From Victivallales bacterium (GTDB lineage Bacteria; Verrucomicrobiota; Lentisphaeria; Oligosphaerales; Oligosphaeraceae), in NCBI GenBank assembly GCA_017431185.1, contig JAFRLP010000302.1, forward strand, positions 1 through 5,724: a stretch of 5,724 bases of DNA. Direction: 5' to 3'. Under the pieces are notes generated by a model. The model was not told the DNA's origin. It worked only from the letters and a program-made list of their open reading frames with translations, and did not search any database. A program made the position numbers and the translations under genes. Positions within the stretch are counted from its first letter, which is position 1. Every line of letters begins with the position of its first letter. Below are positions 5,263 to 5,724 of the stretch, in pieces.

Positions 5263-5724
5263 ATGATCGTCACGACGAAAGAACTGTTCCAGCACGCTTA
5301 CGGCAAATACGCCATCGGCGCCTACAACATCAACAACCTTGAGCAGACCATGGGTCTGTTCGAGGGGAACGTTCGTTCCAAGGCCCCCTTCATCGTCCAA
5401 CTCTCCAAGGGCGCCCGTTCCTATACCCATAAGCTGATGCTCGAGGCCCTGATGCAGACCGCCAACAAGATCTTCCCCGAGGCCATTTTCGCGGTTCACC
5501 TGGATCATGGGGACGAGGCGACCTGCATGGACTGCATCGACTCCGGCGTGTACTCCTCCGTGATGATTGACGCCTCCATGTTCCCCTACGAGGAGAACAT
5601 CGCAATCACCAAGCGCGTGGTGGACGCGGCGCACGCCAAGGGTCTGGTTGTCGAGGCCGAACTCGGACAGCTCAAGGGCATCGAGGAAGACGTCAAGGCC
5701 GCCGAGCATGTCTATACCCAGCCC
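5263..5724 (+). CDS. fba: Class II (zinc-dependent, IIB-like) fructose-1,6-bisphosphate aldolase, N-terminal part
   Basis: This glycolytic and gluconeogenic enzyme interconverts fructose 1,6-bisphosphate with dihydroxyacetone phosphate and glyceraldehyde 3-phosphate in the cytoplasm. The first 154 codons are visible and the gene runs off the right edge. Motifs: GAYNINNLEQ (19-28, the usual AxNxNN segment), VHLDHGDEATC with catalytic Asp81 and zinc ligand His82 (78-88), SSVMIDASMFPYEEN (98-112) and VEAELGQLKGIEED (130-143), which carries a further zinc-ligand Glu. The tail AEHVYTQP matches the YTQP segment typical of class IIB fructose-bisphosphate aldolases in spirochaetes and related anaerobes, which speaks against a tagatose or rhamnulose-phosphate aldolase. 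The remaining part, expected to hold the other zinc-ligand histidines and the phosphate loop, lies outside the window. Codon use is strongly biased to C/G-ending codons, as expected for a highly expressed glycolytic gene. It is transcribed away from the pseudokinase operon. Confidence 0.92.
   Translation, partial: MIVTTKELFQHAYGKYAIGAYNINNLEQTMGLFEGNVRSKAPFIVQLSKGARSYTHKLMLEALMQTANKIFPEAIFAVHLDHGDEATCMDCIDSGVYSSVMIDASMFPYEENIAITKRVVDAAHAKGLVVEAELGQLKGIEEDVKAAEHVYTQP

Noticed and set aside
4974..5273. Minus-strand frame of 99 codons across the divergent intergenic region and the pseudokinase start
   Set aside because: It overlaps both promoters and the start of the pseudokinase gene in another frame; its product has no recognisable features.
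5245..5709. Minus-strand frame of 154 codons opposite the aldolase gene
   Set aside because: The plus strand encodes a clear class II aldolase with catalytic motifs; the antisense product is a Gly/Val/His-rich shadow.
5263..5724. Reading the aldolase as rhamnulose-1-phosphate aldolase because rhaB is nearby
   Set aside because: RhaD belongs to the class II aldolase/adducin-type family, with different motifs. The HLDHG, VMIDAS and VEAELG motifs here are those of fructose-bisphosphate aldolases.

Overview
The window is a GC-rich bacterial chromosome segment with four genes on the minus strand and one divergent gene at the right end. The mix of genes suggests a member of the Planctomycetes-Verrucomicrobia-Lentisphaerae group, perhaps a Lentisphaerota-like anaerobe. 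The mix is membrane-anchored, zinc-ribbon Ser/Thr kinase-like proteins, a rhamnulokinase and a class IIB fructose-bisphosphate aldolase. This assignment is inference from gene style only; no rRNA or other marker is present.

Layout from right to left along the minus-strand transcript: a 770-residue zinc-ribbon/kinase-like/transmembrane/coiled-coil protein (5092-2780) starts with GTG after a good Shine-Dalgarno. It overlaps by 4 bases (ATGA) a calcineurin-like metallophosphoesterase (2783-1932). After a 98-base AT-rich gap with a candidate promoter comes rhamnulokinase rhaB (1833-361). A further 37 bases on lies the start of a second kinase-like protein (323 to beyond the left edge). On the plus strand, class II fructose-bisphosphate aldolase begins at 5263 and runs off the right edge. 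The 170-base divergent region (5093-5262) has candidate promoters in both directions with overlapping -10 elements.

The main point of interest is the kinase pair. The large protein has a complete kinase fold by sequence, but the ATP-binding Lys is Arg, the DFG Asp is Ser and two glycine-loop glycines are lost. It is therefore predicted to be a pseudokinase with a cytoplasmic zinc ribbon, one membrane helix and an exported C-terminal region of unknown type. The second, a paralogue, keeps a perfect glycine loop, Lys and alpha-C Glu. However, kinase similarity stops right after the alpha-C helix, at a tandem GGTGCG hexamer, and the frame continues into a charged helical segment.

How the genes cooperate is not directly shown. 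The pseudokinase and phosphoesterase are probably translationally coupled. RhaB and the aldolase both belong to sugar catabolism that meets at dihydroxyacetone phosphate, but no other rhamnose genes are visible. No RNA genes, CRISPR arrays, insertion sequences or convincing terminators were seen.
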